From Hymenobacter baengnokdamensis (GTDB lineage: Bacteria; Bacteroidota; Bacteroidia; Cytophagales; Hymenobacteraceae): DNA of 64,000 nucleotides. Position numbers and translations under genes: made by a program. The stretch is from NCBI RefSeq assembly GCF_008728635.1, contig NZ_CP044285.1, positions 2,046,001 to 2,110,000 of the forward strand. The letters are read 5' to 3'. How positions within the stretch are numbered: the first letter of the stretch is position 1; every line of letters starts with the position of its first letter. The notes beneath the pieces were generated by a model. That model did not search any database, had not been told where the DNA came from, and worked only from the letters and a program-made list of their open reading frames with translations. Positions 1 to 8,928 of this stretch are shown piece after piece.

Positions 1-36
1 GCAACTTTCTTGCAAAGCTGCCACCAAATGAGGCAA

Positions 37-70
37 AAAAAACCCGCGTCGTTGCAGACGCGGGTTTTTT
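37..70. terminator. Bidirectional intrinsic terminator
   Basis: A 14-bp perfect stem (AAAAAACCCGCGTC and its complement) surrounds a GTTGCA loop and ends in a T run on both strands. It follows the stop of the minus-strand lipoprotein gene and can also end transcription entering from the left. Confidence 0.8.
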
Positions 71-104
71 AGGGTCAGATAAGCAGTTTTCACCGCTCTA
101 CTGG

Positions 105-785
105 CTACATCTTGGCTTTATTGCCCTCGGCATCTTTCACCTTCACTTTGCCGTTGTCTTTCACTTTCACTTTCGAGCCATCGGTCATCTTCGATTTGCC
201 TTTTGCTACCATAGGGCCGGTGGCATCAGGGGCTTCTTCGGTGGTCGTGTTGGTCGTAGTAGTGGTCGACGTAGACGACGAAGGCATCGCCGCGCTGCTA
301 TCGGCCGAGGGCGTCGTGCTGCTGGAGGCCGCAGCCGACTGGTCGGTCGTGTCGAGGTTGTTTGACTCATCGTAAGTCGAGCGGTCCGACTCGTAGGCCT
401 GGTACTGGGCCGGCACTACCAGAATGGTGCGGAATTCGGCGTCGGTATCCTTGTAGTACTGGCGGCGGGCGGCACCCAGGCCAGCCGTGTCGGCTTTGTA
501 CTTGGCCATCAGCGCGTCATAACGCTTCGAGCGGTTGTAGAACGCCTGCTGCAGCTTCTCCTTCGTAGCGGCATCGCTGATTTTCATGCGCGAAGCAAAT
601 TTGTCGGCCATGCGCGCGCCCCGCGTTTTGTATACAACATCGGAGGTAGTTGTGGTGGTCTTGGTAGCCGTCGAGTCGCCGGGCGCGGTAGTGGTCGTCG
701 TGGCGGTATCAGTAGTTTTTTCCTGCGAGCAGGAGGCCAGGGAGATGGCCGTGGCGCTGGCTAGCAGCAACAGAACGTTTTTCAT
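105..785 (-). CDS. Ser/Thr-rich lipoprotein of unknown function
   Basis: I do not recognise a named family. The chosen start gives MKNVLLLLASATAISLASC, a lipoprotein signal peptide with a lipobox ending in Cys; an in-frame ATG 7 codons upstream is less likely. After the Cys comes a Thr-rich linker. A charged helical segment follows (about residues 55-140) with Met, Lys and Arg spaced as in small periplasmic helical proteins. A second Ser/Thr-rich linker precedes a Lys-rich tail with GKVKVKD-type repeats. The low-complexity linkers suggest a cell-surface or periplasmic protein tethered to a membrane. It is transcribed away from the metallophosphoesterase gene's end and finishes at the terminator at 37-70. 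Confidence 0.6.
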   Translation of the reverse strand: MKNVLLLLASATAISLASCSQEKTTDTATTTTTAPGDSTATKTTTTTSDVVYKTRGARMADKFASRMKISDAATKEKLQQAFYNRSKRYDALMAKYKADTAGLGAARRQYYKDTDAEFRTILVVPAQYQAYESDRSTYDESNNLDTTDQSAAASSSTTPSADSSAAMPSSSTSTTTTTNTTTEEAPDATGPMVAKGKSKMTDGSKVKVKDNGKVKVKDAEGNKAKM

Positions 786-886
786 GGGAAAGGATTTTAA
801 GAGCATAGGTGCTTGGGTGGGCGCTTTAACGCAGTCCGGGGCGGTGGGGTTGCCAGTAGGCCCTGTTTATCAGCGCCTACCGGCAG

Positions 887-2134
887 CTAGGCCCGGCGCA
901 GCTCGAGCAGGGTTATCTCGGGCAGAAAGCCTACCCGACCGGGAAAGCCCAGGTAGCCCAGGCCCACATTGACGTAGAGCTTTTGCCGACCCTGCTCATA
1001 AAGGCCCACCCACTGCGGGTAAGAATACTGCACCGGGCTCCATTTAAAGCCCGGCAGATTTACCCCAAACTGCATACCGTGGGTGTGGCCGCTGAGGGTG
1101 AGGTCAATATCGGGGTAGCCTAATACCTGGGCTTCCCAGTGCGAGGGGTCGTGCGAGAGCAGCAGCTTAAACGGCGCCTGGCCGCTGGCCGCGTGTGCCT
1201 GGGCTAGGTTGCCATGCTTGGGAAAATTGGGGTGGGAGCTCCAGTTTTGTACGCCCAGCACCGCCAGCTCATCTGCCCCGCGCCGAATAGTGTGGCTTTC
1301 ATCGAGCAGCAGGCGCCAGCCGATTTTGGCGTGGTAGCCGGCCAGCTGCTGTAAGTTTTGGCGCTTGGCTTCGGCGCTGGGCCAGGCCACGTAGTCGCCA
1401 TAGTCGTGGTTGCCCAGAATGGAAAAGATAGGCAGGTCCGATTTAATGCCTGCCAGCGCCTCAATATGCGGCAGCACTTCTTCCGAGCGGTCGTTCACGA
1501 GGTCGCCGGTCATTACAACCAAGTCGGCGTGCTGGGCATTGATGAGGCGCACGGCCCGGCGCATCGGCTCGGTATTGCCATTAAAAGAGCCGGTGTGCAA
1601 GTCGGAGATTTGCAGAATTTTAAACCCATCGAACGACGCCGGCAGGTTGGGATAGCGCAGCACCACGCGGCGCACCTGATAGTCGGTTTTACCCTTCACC
1701 ATGCCCCAGATAAGTGCCAGCAGCGGTATGGCCCCGAGACCCAGCGCCAGCCGGCTGATAAACTGGCTGCGCGTGAGCGGCGTTGCGCCAGGGTCGCCAG
1801 GCGTGGCTTCGCCAAAGCCGCGCGCGGCCCAGCGGCCCAGCCGGGTCAGGTCTTCGAGCAGCAGCGGAAAAATGACAACCAGCTTGGCCGCCAGCAGCAG
1901 GAGCGGCGCAGCCAGCAGGTAGCTTTTAACGGCCACAGCCCCATCGTGGCGGGTAGCCGCTGCCCAGAAGCACAGCGCCCACAGCCCCAAGGTAAGCGCC
2001 CAATAGCTGATGGCGAAGCCGCGCCGGCCTGCGGCCGTGGCCGGCGCGAAAGCCGTGCGCACGGCCACGTAGCCATAAGCTTCAGCTACGAGGATGAGGA
2101 AAAATAGTGCCCAGAAAACAAGTCGATTTTGCAT
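887..2134 (-). CDS. Membrane-anchored metallophosphoesterase
   Basis: A 415-residue calcineurin-like phosphoesterase of the YkuE/YaeI type. The N-terminal ~140 residues carry about four hydrophobic membrane segments. The catalytic domain then shows the full metal-binding series: ISDLHTG, MTGDLVND, LGNHDYGD, a later LLSHDPSHW and SGHTHGMQFG, supplying the Asp, His and Asn ligands of a dinuclear centre. Such proteins hydrolyse phosphoester bonds, and some family members act on lipid A precursors or envelope phospholipids; the substrate here is unknown. It is divergent from radC, with about 110 bp between starts for both promoters. Length and motifs look intact. Confidence 0.85.
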   Translation of the reverse strand: MQNRLVFWALFFLILVAEAYGYVAVRTAFAPATAAGRRGFAISYWALTLGLWALCFWAAATRHDGAVAVKSYLLAAPLLLLAAKLVVIFPLLLEDLTRLGRWAARGFGEATPGDPGATPLTRSQFISRLALGLGAIPLLALIWGMVKGKTDYQVRRVVLRYPNLPASFDGFKILQISDLHTGSFNGNTEPMRRAVRLINAQHADLVVMTGDLVNDRSEEVLPHIEALAGIKSDLPIFSILGNHDYGDYVAWPSAEAKRQNLQQLAGYHAKIGWRLLLDESHTIRRGADELAVLGVQNWSSHPNFPKHGNLAQAHAASGQAPFKLLLSHDPSHWEAQVLGYPDIDLTLSGHTHGMQFGVNLPGFKWSPVQYSYPQWVGLYEQGRQKLYVNVGLGYLGFPGRVGFLPEITLLELRRA

Positions 2135-2248
2135 ATAGAAAGGCCAAACGGCCGGCCGCTATTTTGGTTGAGGCGAAAGCGGCCACCGGCCGGATTGACG
2201 CACGGCCCGGAAATTTATTTTACTTTGCGCTTATAGCGCCATTTTACT

Positions 2249-3004
2249 ATGCTTCCAACTGCTTCCTCTGCGGCCGATGAGCCCGACGACCTGCTTGCCC
2301 CCGCGCCCTATGTGCCGCCCACCAGCTTCGGCATTAAAAGCTGGGCTGAGGAAGACCGGCCCCGCGAAAAAATGGTGCAGAAAGGGCGTGCCGCGCTCTC
2401 CGATGCCGAGCTGCTGGCCATCCTGCTTGGCTCCGGCACCACCAAGCTCACGGCTGTTGATGTAGGGATGCTGATGCTGCAGGCAGTTGATAATGATTTA
2501 AATGAGTTGGCGCGCCTCAGCATCAAGCAGCTATGCCGCCACCCCGGCGTGGGGCCGGCCAAAGCCATTACAGTAGTGGCCGCACTGGAGCTGGGCCGCC
2601 GCCGCAAGGAGCAGGGCGCGGGCCGCCGCACCACCATCAGCAGCTCACGCGATATCTACCAGCTGGTGCGGCCTGGCTTGCAGGACCTGCCGCACGAGGA
2701 GTTTTGGGTAATTCTGCTCAACCGGGCCAATGTGGTGATGCGCCAGGAAAAAATCAGCAGCGGCGGCGTGGCCGGTACCGTGGCCGACCCCAAGCTGATT
2801 TTCAAGCAGGCACTCGAAAACCTGGCCAGCAGCATTATCCTAGTGCATAACCACCCCAGCGGCAACCGCAACCCCAGCGCCGCCGATATTTCGCTGACCA
2901 AAAAGCTCAGGGAAGCCGGCAATTTTCTCGATTTGCCCATTCTCGACCACCTTATTTATACCGATAATGGCTACTACAGCTTCGCCGATGAAGGCATGCT
3001 GTAG
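2249..3004 (+). CDS. radC: RadC family protein (JAB/MPN domain)
   Basis: A 251-residue RadC-like protein. Residues ~30-120 form the N-terminal UPF0758 region with a helix-hairpin-helix (HPGVGPAKA). The C-terminal MPN/JAB domain carries the metal motif HNHPSGNRNPSAADIS. The family was named for DNA repair, but that role is disputed and the enzymatic activity is unproven. The ATG at 2249 gives a short acidic, proline-rich leader before the conserved SIKxWAEEDRPREK-like segment; I accept it because no better start follows. It is divergent from the phosphoesterase gene and is followed by the DUF1684 gene on the same strand. Confidence 0.9.
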   Translation: MLPTASSAADEPDDLLAPAPYVPPTSFGIKSWAEEDRPREKMVQKGRAALSDAELLAILLGSGTTKLTAVDVGMLMLQAVDNDLNELARLSIKQLCRHPGVGPAKAITVVAALELGRRRKEQGAGRRTTISSSRDIYQLVRPGLQDLPHEEFWVILLNRANVVMRQEKISSGGVAGTVADPKLIFKQALENLASSIILVHNHPSGNRNPSAADISLTKKLREAGNFLDLPILDHLIYTDNGYYSFADEGML

Positions 3005-3082
3005 GAGAAGAGGAGCGCGGAACTCCGCTTTTTCGGTCGGACTTTTGCCGGCAGGCTTCCCGGTGGGAGGATTGGCTAAATT

Positions 3083-3715
3083 ATGCTGCTCATGCGCAAG
3101 ATTCCGCTTCTGGCCGGCCTGCTGGCTGCTATCGGCTTGTTAATATATAACTTTTCGGATACCGAGCCGGCCTCTAAAACGGATGCCGGCTACGCTGCCC
3201 AGCTGCGCCAGGCGCGGCAGCAAAAGGACAACGCCTTTCGCACGGCCCCTACTTCCCCCATTCCGCCGGCCCGGCGGGCGGCATTCGGGGGCCTGCGCTA
3301 CTTCAGGCCCGATGCGGCCTACCGCGTAACGGCCCGCCTCAGCCGGTCGGCCGGGCTGGTACCGCTGCCGCTGGCCCTCACCGGCGGCTCGGCCGATGCC
3401 TACACCCGCTGGGGCACCGCCGGGTTTGAGCTGAACGGCCAGCCCCAGAAGCTAGTACTGCTGCAAAAGCAGGGCGACAGCCAGGAGCTGTTCGTGCCCT
3501 TCACCGACCCCACCAATGGCCGCCAGACCTACGCCGGCGGCCGCTACCTCGACCTGCCGCTGCCCGCGCCCGAGGCTAGCGAAATCGTACTCGACTTCAA
3601 CGCCGCGTACAGCCCGTTTTGTGCCTACAACCACGACTACAGCTGCCCCCGGCCGCCCGCCGATAACCGCCTGACGGTGCCCGTGCTGGCCGGCGAGCAG
3701 CTGGTGCCGCAGTAG
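3083..3715 (+). CDS. DUF1684 family exported protein
   Basis: A 210-residue protein with an N-terminal hydrophobic helix (about residues 5-23) that fits a signal peptide or membrane anchor, followed by a DUF1684 domain. The family signature is the C-terminal stretch with DFNAAYSPFCAYN, a Tyr-Ser-Cys-Pro segment and a Pro-Pro-x-Asp-Asn-Arg ending. A central YAGGRYLDLPLP segment also matches the family. The biochemical role is not known; the name only records the domain. An ATG four codons in (3092) is an equally plausible start. It lies 78 bp after radC on the same strand and may be co-transcribed with it. Confidence 0.75.
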   Translation: MLLMRKIPLLAGLLAAIGLLIYNFSDTEPASKTDAGYAAQLRQARQQKDNAFRTAPTSPIPPARRAAFGGLRYFRPDAAYRVTARLSRSAGLVPLPLALTGGSADAYTRWGTAGFELNGQPQKLVLLQKQGDSQELFVPFTDPTNGRQTYAGGRYLDLPLPAPEASEIVLDFNAAYSPFCAYNHDYSCPRPPADNRLTVPVLAGEQLVPQ

Positions 3716-3791
3716 CGCGCCTGGCGCTTTGCTGGTTAGCCTGGAAATTTACGGGATTATAGAAATAAACAGCCTACTTGTCGGCGGCCAG

Positions 3792-3799
3792 TAACTTTG
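3792..3799 (+). promoter_or_regulatory. Possible Bacteroidota -7 box before pheT
   Basis: TAACTTTG matches the Bacteroidota sigma-A -7 consensus TAnnTTTG and lies 41 bp before the pheT ATG. No well-spaced -33 TTG is visible, so this is a partial match only. Confidence 0.4.
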
Positions 3800-3839
3800 T
3801 AGCCTGCGTGCGGCCGCTTCAGGGCCGGCGCTTTCCCGC

Positions 3840-6272
3840 ATGACTATCTCCTTCGACTGGCTTAAAACCTTATTCCCCACTTCGTTGCCCGCGGCCGAAG
3901 TAGGCGCTTTGCTCACCGGCTCGGGCCTCGAAGTCGAGAGCCTGCACGAGCTGGAAAGCATTCCGGGCGGCCTGCGCGGCGTGGTGCTGGGCACCGTGCT
4001 CACCTGCGAGCGCCACCCCGACGCCGATAAGCTCAGCCTTACGACCGTAAGCGTGGGCGACGAAACGCCCCGTCAGATTGTGTGTGGAGCCCCCAACGTG
4101 GCAGCCGGGCAGCGCGTAGTCGTGGCGCTGGAAGGTGCCATGCTGCATCCCAGCCAGGGCGAGCCATTCAAAATTAAAAAGTCGAAAATCCGCGGGGCAG
4201 CTTCCGAGGGCATGCTTTGTGCCGAAGACGAAATCGGCCTGGGGCAGTCGCACGCCGGCATCCTGGTGCTCGATACCGACCTGCCAGATGGCACGCCGGC
4301 CGCCACGTATTTCGGCCTCGGCTCCGATACCGTGTTTGAAATTGGTCTCACGCCCAACCGGGCCGACGCGGCTTCGCACTACGGGGTGGCCCGCGAGCTG
4401 CGCGCCCTGCTGGGCCAGCCCGCGCACCTGCCCGACGTGAGCGCCTTCGCGGCTCCCGCCACCGGCGAGAATATCGGTGTTACGCTTGAGGACGACCAGG
4501 CCTGCCCGCGCTACGCCGGCCTGCTGCTCGATAACGTGCAGGTAGGCCCCTCGCCCGAGTGGCTCCAGCACCGGCTACGCAGCATTGGCCTCTCGCCGAT
4601 TAATAACGTGGTGGATGTCACCAATTTCGTGCTCCACGAGCTGGGCCAGCCCCTGCACGCCTTTGATGCCGACCAGCTTGCCGGCGGCCAGATTCGCGTG
4701 AAGCGCGCCGAAGCGGGCGAGAAGTTTATAACCCTCGACGGCGTTGAGCGCAGCCTGCAGGCCGATGACCTCGTCATCGCCAATGCCCAGGGTACCCCGA
4801 TGGCCCTGGCCGGCGTGTTTGGGGGCAAAACCTCGGGTGTGAGTGCCGGTACCACCCGCGTATTTCTGGAAAGTGCCTATTTCGCGCCGGCCGTGGTGCG
4901 CCGCACCAGCCAGACGCACGGCCTCAAAACCGATGCGTCGTTCCGCTACGAGCGCGGTACCGACCCCTACATGGTGCCCACGGCCCTGCGCCGCGCTGCG
5001 CTGCTGCTGCAAGAGGTAGCCGGCGCCAGGGTTGCCGCGCCGGTGGTCGACGAGTTTCCGCACGCCATCCCCAACAGCCAGGTGCGTTTGCGCCTCGACC
5101 GCGTAGCCCGGCTTATCGGCCAGGAAATAGGGCCGGAGCGCATCCGGGAAATCCTGACCGGGCTGGGTATTAAAATTGAGCAGGAAATTTCGACCCACGG
5201 CCAGGCGCCAACCTGGCTGCTTGCCGTACCGCCTTATAAGGTGGACGTGACCCGCGAAGCCGACGTAATCGAGGAAATACTGCGCATCTACGGCTTCAAC
5301 AACGTGGCGCTGCGGCCCCACAACGCAGCCTCGTTCCTCTCGCCCTTCCCTAACCCCGACCCCGAGGTGGTGCGCCAGAAAGTAGCCAGCCTGCTTAGCG
5401 GCCAGGGCTTTTCAGAAATCATTACCAACTCGCTCACCAACGCGCAGTACTTCGAGCAGGCCACCGCGCCCGATGAGGCGCTGGTGCGGATTCTGAACTA
5501 CAACAGCCAGGACCTGAACGTGATGCGGCCCACGCTGCTGCACTCGGGCCTCGAAGTGGTGCGCCACAACCTCAACCGCCGGCAGCGCGACCTCAAGCTC
5601 TATGAGTTTGGCAAAACCTACCAGCGCACGGCCGCTGGCAAATATGCAGAAAAAACTATATTAGGCCTGTGGCTGACCGGCGCGGCTTCGGCCGAAACCT
5701 GGCAGCACCCGACCCGGAAGACTACCTTTCACGATGCGGCCGGGGCCGTGCAGCAGGTACTGGCGGCGCTGGGCCACGCGCAGGCCACACCGCAGCCTAC
5801 TCCGCATGCCTACCTGGCCGGGGGCCTCACGCTGCTGGCGCAAAACCAGCCGGTAGGCAGCGTCGGGGCCGTATCGCCGGCCGTGCTCAAGCGCCTCGAC
5901 GTAAGCCAGCCCGTGTGGTACGCCGAGCTGGACTGGGATTGGCTGCTCAAAAAGTACAAGGCGAGCCTCACCGCCCGCGAGCTGCCCCGGTTTCCGGAGG
6001 TGCGCCGCGACTTGTCGCTGGTAGTCGACCAGGGCGTGACGTTCGAGCAGCTGCGCACCATTGCTCAGCGCACCGAGAAGAAGCTGCTGCAAGACCTCAA
6101 CGTATTTGATGTGTACGAAGGCCCCAACCTGGGCGCGGGCAAAAAATCATACTCGGTGAGCTTTACCCTGCTCGACCCCACCCAGACGCTGACCGAGCAG
6201 GCTATCGACCAGACCATGCAGCGCCTTATTCAGCAGTTCGAAAAGCAGGCCGGGGCTCTCATTCGGAAGTAG
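3840..6272 (+). CDS. pheT: Phenylalanine--tRNA ligase beta subunit
   Basis: An 810-residue PheT of normal bacterial length. It pairs with PheS (not in the window) to charge tRNA-Phe in the cytosol. Domains in order: an N-terminal segment with an EMAP/OB-fold tRNA-binding domain (~40-150, with CERHPDADKL and CGAPNV), the B3/B4 editing domain (~210-390, with GLLLDNV and VFGGKTSGV), the B5 domain (~400-475), a core-like catalytic region (~490-690, with RQRDLKLYEFG), and a C-terminal FDX-ACB anticodon-binding domain (~715-808, with RRDLSLVVD). The ATG starts the family-typical MTISFDWLKTLFP. A terminator follows directly. Confidence 0.97.
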   Translation: MTISFDWLKTLFPTSLPAAEVGALLTGSGLEVESLHELESIPGGLRGVVLGTVLTCERHPDADKLSLTTVSVGDETPRQIVCGAPNVAAGQRVVVALEGAMLHPSQGEPFKIKKSKIRGAASEGMLCAEDEIGLGQSHAGILVLDTDLPDGTPAATYFGLGSDTVFEIGLTPNRADAASHYGVARELRALLGQPAHLPDVSAFAAPATGENIGVTLEDDQACPRYAGLLLDNVQVGPSPEWLQHRLRSIGLSPINNVVDVTNFVLHELGQPLHAFDADQLAGGQIRVKRAEAGEKFITLDGVERSLQADDLVIANAQGTPMALAGVFGGKTSGVSAGTTRVFLESAYFAPAVVRRTSQTHGLKTDASFRYERGTDPYMVPTALRRAALLLQEVAGARVAAPVVDEFPHAIPNSQVRLRLDRVARLIGQEIGPERIREILTGLGIKIEQEISTHGQAPTWLLAVPPYKVDVTREADVIEEILRIYGFNNVALRPHNAASFLSPFPNPDPEVVRQKVASLLSGQGFSEIITNSLTNAQYFEQATAPDEALVRILNYNSQDLNVMRPTLLHSGLEVVRHNLNRRQRDLKLYEFGKTYQRTAAGKYAEKTILGLWLTGAASAETWQHPTRKTTFHDAAGAVQQVLAALGHAQATPQPTPHAYLAGGLTLLAQNQPVGSVGAVSPAVLKRLDVSQPVWYAELDWDWLLKKYKASLTARELPRFPEVRRDLSLVVDQGVTFEQLRTIAQRTEKKLLQDLNVFDVYEGPNLGAGKKSYSVSFTLLDPTQTLTEQAIDQTMQRLIQQFEKQAGALIRK

Positions 6273-6301
6273 CCGATAACCTCAACGGGTAAATAATGCG
6301 T

Positions 6302-6330
6302 GAAAAGCCCGCTGCTTTAGCGGGCTTTTC
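6302..6330 (+). terminator. Intrinsic terminator after pheT
   Basis: A 12-bp stem GAAAAGCCCGCT/AGCGGGCTTTTC with a 5-nt loop, 29 bp after the pheT stop. The flanking A and T runs let it work in both directions. Confidence 0.8.
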
Positions 6331-6393
6331 CGCGGCCTGGTTAGGGCTGCGTGCGTTCGGGCACTACCTTCGCGGGCTAAACCATCTCTTTTT

Positions 6394-6693
6394 GTGGCCT
6401 CGTCTCAACAACTTGCACAGCTTGACCGCCTGGAGCGACAGGTAACCACCTTAGTGGCTGCCTACCAGCAGCTGCGCGAGGAGCTGGCCGATGCCCATAC
6501 CACCATTGAACACCTGCGGGCCGACGAGCGCGAGCGAGAAAAACAGCTGCGCGAGTATCAAAACCAGGAAAACATTGTTAAACTTGTCCAGACTATAGCC
6601 GGCGGGGAACCCACCCAGGCCAACGAGCTGAAACAACGCCTCAACGAATACATCCGCGAACTAGATAAGTGCCTTGCCTATTTGAGGGAATAA
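6394..6693 (+). CDS. Small coiled-coil protein upstream of zapA
   Basis: A 99-residue charged protein predicted to be almost wholly coiled coil: long runs of Leu, Glu, Gln and Arg in heptad-like spacing, with no signal peptide or membrane segment. The start is GTG (MASSQQLAQLDRLERQ). It lies 37 bp before zapA, and this pairing of a short coiled-coil protein with ZapA suggests a partner role in divisome assembly, comparable to ZapB; that is inference from context, not sequence identity. No catalytic motif is visible. Confidence 0.6.
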   Translation: MASSQQLAQLDRLERQVTTLVAAYQQLREELADAHTTIEHLRADEREREKQLREYQNQENIVKLVQTIAGGEPTQANELKQRLNEYIRELDKCLAYLRE

Positions 6694-6730
6694 CCTGCCT
6701 TCTCATATGAAATCCTTATTTGCTCTCTAA

Positions 6731-7024
6731 ATGAACGACTTAGCTATTAAAATTCGCATTGCCGAGCGCGACTATCCCATGCGGGTGGCCGTGGCCGACG
6801 AAGAGCGCCTGCGCCTGGCCGGCCGGCAGCTCAGCGAAAAGCTGCGCGAGTTTCGGGAGCAGTACGGCATTCAGGACAAACAAGACCTGCTGGCGATGGT
6901 AGCCCTCGCCACAATGGCTGACTCATTGAAAGTTAGCAAAGAAAAGGATGGAACCGATGCAGCCCTGACCGAGCGCCTGGCGCGCCTCGACGAGCTGCTC
7001 ACTGGCGTGGTGCTGGCGGCCTAG
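6731..7024 (+). CDS. zapA: Cell division protein ZapA
   Basis: A 97-residue ZapA-like protein, the usual length. ZapA binds FtsZ polymers and promotes Z-ring bundling. The N-terminal head ([18 protein letters not shown]) is the recognisable part: short strands that bind FtsZ. It is followed by ARRLxLAGRQL-like and [21 protein letters not shown] segments and a C-terminal coiled coil that mediates dimerisation and tetramerisation. The ATG is preceded by an AT-rich gap. It sits between the coiled-coil gene and rny, all on the + strand, and the three may form one transcript. Confidence 0.85.
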   Translation: MNDLAIKIRIAERDYPMRVAVADEERLRLAGRQLSEKLREFREQYGIQDKQDLLAMVALATMADSLKVSKEKDGTDAALTERLARLDELLTGVVLAA

Positions 7025-7154
7025 CGACCGAGCTGCACCCATACTGTTTCGTTGGCCCGGCCGGGCGCACCGAAGGCGAGTGGCCTTCTACTGCGTTTCG
7101 GTTCCGGGTTTTTGCCGTAGCTATGGTTTTGATTCACTTCATTTCCATAACTTC

Positions 7155-8855
7155 ATGTCTCTTATACTTTTATATTGTGCGGTAGCCGCCATCGTCGCCC
7201 TGGTGGCGGGCGTGGTGGTGGGCCGCCAGCTAGCGGGCAAAGCCCGCCAAGACCTGGAAGGGCAGGCGCAGGCCAAAGCCCGTCAGATTCTCGAAGAAGC
7301 CGAAGCGCAGGCCAACCGCACCCGCGATGAGCGTATCCAGCAGTCGAAAGACAAGTTTCGTAGCCTCAAGAACGAATACGACCAGGAGCAGAAGCGCCAG
7401 CGGCGCGAGTTTGAGCAGGAAACCCAGCGCCTCAAAGCCGCGCTGGAGCAGGAGCTGACCGAGCGCCGGCAGGGCGTGCTGGCCCAGGAGCAGAGCATCA
7501 AGCACCTCACCGATACTACCCAGAAGCAGCTGGAACAGCTGCAGCACAAGGAAAAGGAGCTGGAAGCCACCCGCGAAAAGCTGCAGGCTGATGCCGAGCA
7601 CCACCGCACCCGCTTCGAACAGCAGGAAGAAAAGCGCCAGCAGAAGCACGAAACGGCGCTGGCCGACCTGCAAGCCCGCCAACAGCAGGCCGACGAGCAG
7701 CTGCACGAGGTGCAAAGCCAGCTCGAAAAGGTAGCCGGCCTCACGGCTGCCGAAGCCCGCGAGCAGCTCGTGGAAAGCCTGCGCAACGAGGCGCAGCTGC
7801 AAGCCAGCTCCTACATCAAGGACACCGTGGCGCAAGCCAAGCTCACGGCTACCAAAGACGCCAAGAAAGTAGTGCTCGAAACCATTCAGCGCACGGCTTC
7901 GGAACACGCGATTGAAAACTGCGTGTCGGTCTTCAATATTGAAAGCGACGACGTAAAAGGCAAAATCATCGGCCGCGAGGGCCGCAACATTCGCGCCCTG
8001 GAAGCTGCCACGGGCGTTGAGGTGATTGTGGACGATACGCCCGAGGCCATCATCATCTCGGGCTTCGACCCGGTGCGCCGCGAAATAGCCCGCCTCTCAC
8101 TGCACCTGCTGGTGAAGGATGGTCGTATTCACCCGGCCAGGGTGGAAGAGATTGTGGCCAAGACGACCAAGAAAATCGAGGAGGAAATCATCGAAATCGG
8201 CGAGCGCACGGTTATCGACCTTGGCATTCACGGCCTGCACCCCGAGCTTATCCGAATGGTGGGCCGGATGCGCTTCCGCTCCAGCTACGGCCAGAACCTG
8301 CTTCAGCACAGCCGCGAGGTGGCCAACCTCTGTGCCACGATGGCCGCCGAGCTGGGCCTCAACGTGAAGCACGCCCGCCGCGCCGGCCTGCTCCACGATA
8401 TCGGCAAGGTGACTACCGAGGAGCCCGAGCTGCCCCACGCCATTCTGGGCATGGAAATGGCCAAAAAATACAAGGAGCACCCCGACGTGGTAAACGCCAT
8501 CGGCGCTCACCACGATGAGATTGAGATGACGGCCCTGATTTCACCCATTGTGCAGGCCTGCGACGCTATTTCGGGCTCGCGCCCCGGCGCCCGCCGCGAG
8601 ATGATGGAAAGCTACATCAAGCGGCTCAAGCAGTTGGAAGAAACGGCCAGTGCCTTCAAGGGGGTCAACCAGACCTACGCCATTCAGGCCGGCCGCGAGC
8701 TGCGGGTGATTGTCGATGCCGAGAACGTGAGCGATGAGCGGGCCGGTGAGCTGAGCTTCGAGATTTCGCAAAAAATCGAAAAGGAAATGCAGTACCCCGG
8801 CCAGATTAAAGTGACGGTTATCCGGGAAATGCGCTCGGTGGCGTATGCCAAGTAA
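7155..8855 (+). CDS. rny: Ribonuclease Y
   Basis: RNase Y, a membrane-anchored endoribonuclease that starts mRNA decay. From the chosen ATG the protein is 566 residues: an N-terminal transmembrane helix ([20 protein letters not shown]), a long coiled coil to about residue 235, a KH RNA-binding domain (~260-330, with [15 protein letters not shown]), and an HD domain ([12 protein letters not shown]) providing the metal-binding catalytic His-Asp. An upstream in-frame GTG at 7080 would add 25 residues before the membrane anchor; that extension does not look like a Rny N-terminus, so I use 7155. The transcript ends in a strong hairpin. Confidence 0.95.
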   Translation: MSLILLYCAVAAIVALVAGVVVGRQLAGKARQDLEGQAQAKARQILEEAEAQANRTRDERIQQSKDKFRSLKNEYDQEQKRQRREFEQETQRLKAALEQELTERRQGVLAQEQSIKHLTDTTQKQLEQLQHKEKELEATREKLQADAEHHRTRFEQQEEKRQQKHETALADLQARQQQADEQLHEVQSQLEKVAGLTAAEAREQLVESLRNEAQLQASSYIKDTVAQAKLTATKDAKKVVLETIQRTASEHAIENCVSVFNIESDDVKGKIIGREGRNIRALEAATGVEVIVDDTPEAIIISGFDPVRREIARLSLHLLVKDGRIHPARVEEIVAKTTKKIEEEIIEIGERTVIDLGIHGLHPELIRMVGRMRFRSSYGQNLLQHSREVANLCATMAAELGLNVKHARRAGLLHDIGKVTTEEPELPHAILGMEMAKKYKEHPDVVNAIGAHHDEIEMTALISPIVQACDAISGSRPGARREMMESYIKRLKQLEETASAFKGVNQTYAIQAGRELRVIVDAENVSDERAGELSFEISQKIEKEMQYPGQIKVTVIREMRSVAYAK

Positions 8856-8869
8856 CCTTTCCAAATGAC

Positions 8870-8915
8870 AAAACAGAACGTCATGCTGAGCTTGCGCAGC
8901 ATGACGTTCTGTTTT
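8870..8915. terminator. Perfect 19-bp hairpin after rny (repeat family)
   Basis: Arms 8870-8888 and 8897-8915 are perfect complements with an 8-nt loop, flanked by A and T runs, so it can act as a bidirectional terminator. Its core AGAACGTCATGCTGAGCTTG is identical to one arm of the repeat at 46621 and closely related to those at 45099 and 62739. Confidence 0.8.
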
Positions 8916-8928
8916 AAGTACTGGTCTT

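Noticed and set aside
887..2107. Plus-strand open frames opposite the phosphoesterase gene
   Set aside because: They mirror the metal motifs of the minus-strand gene and show no family features.
3011..3035. Terminator after radC
   Set aside because: The stem is only about four base pairs (GCGG/CCGC); the T run alone is not enough.
7025..7154. 6S RNA gene between zapA and rny
   Set aside because: In Proteobacteria ssrS follows zapA, but this gap is only 130 bp and I see no long bulged hairpin. Nothing supports it beyond position.
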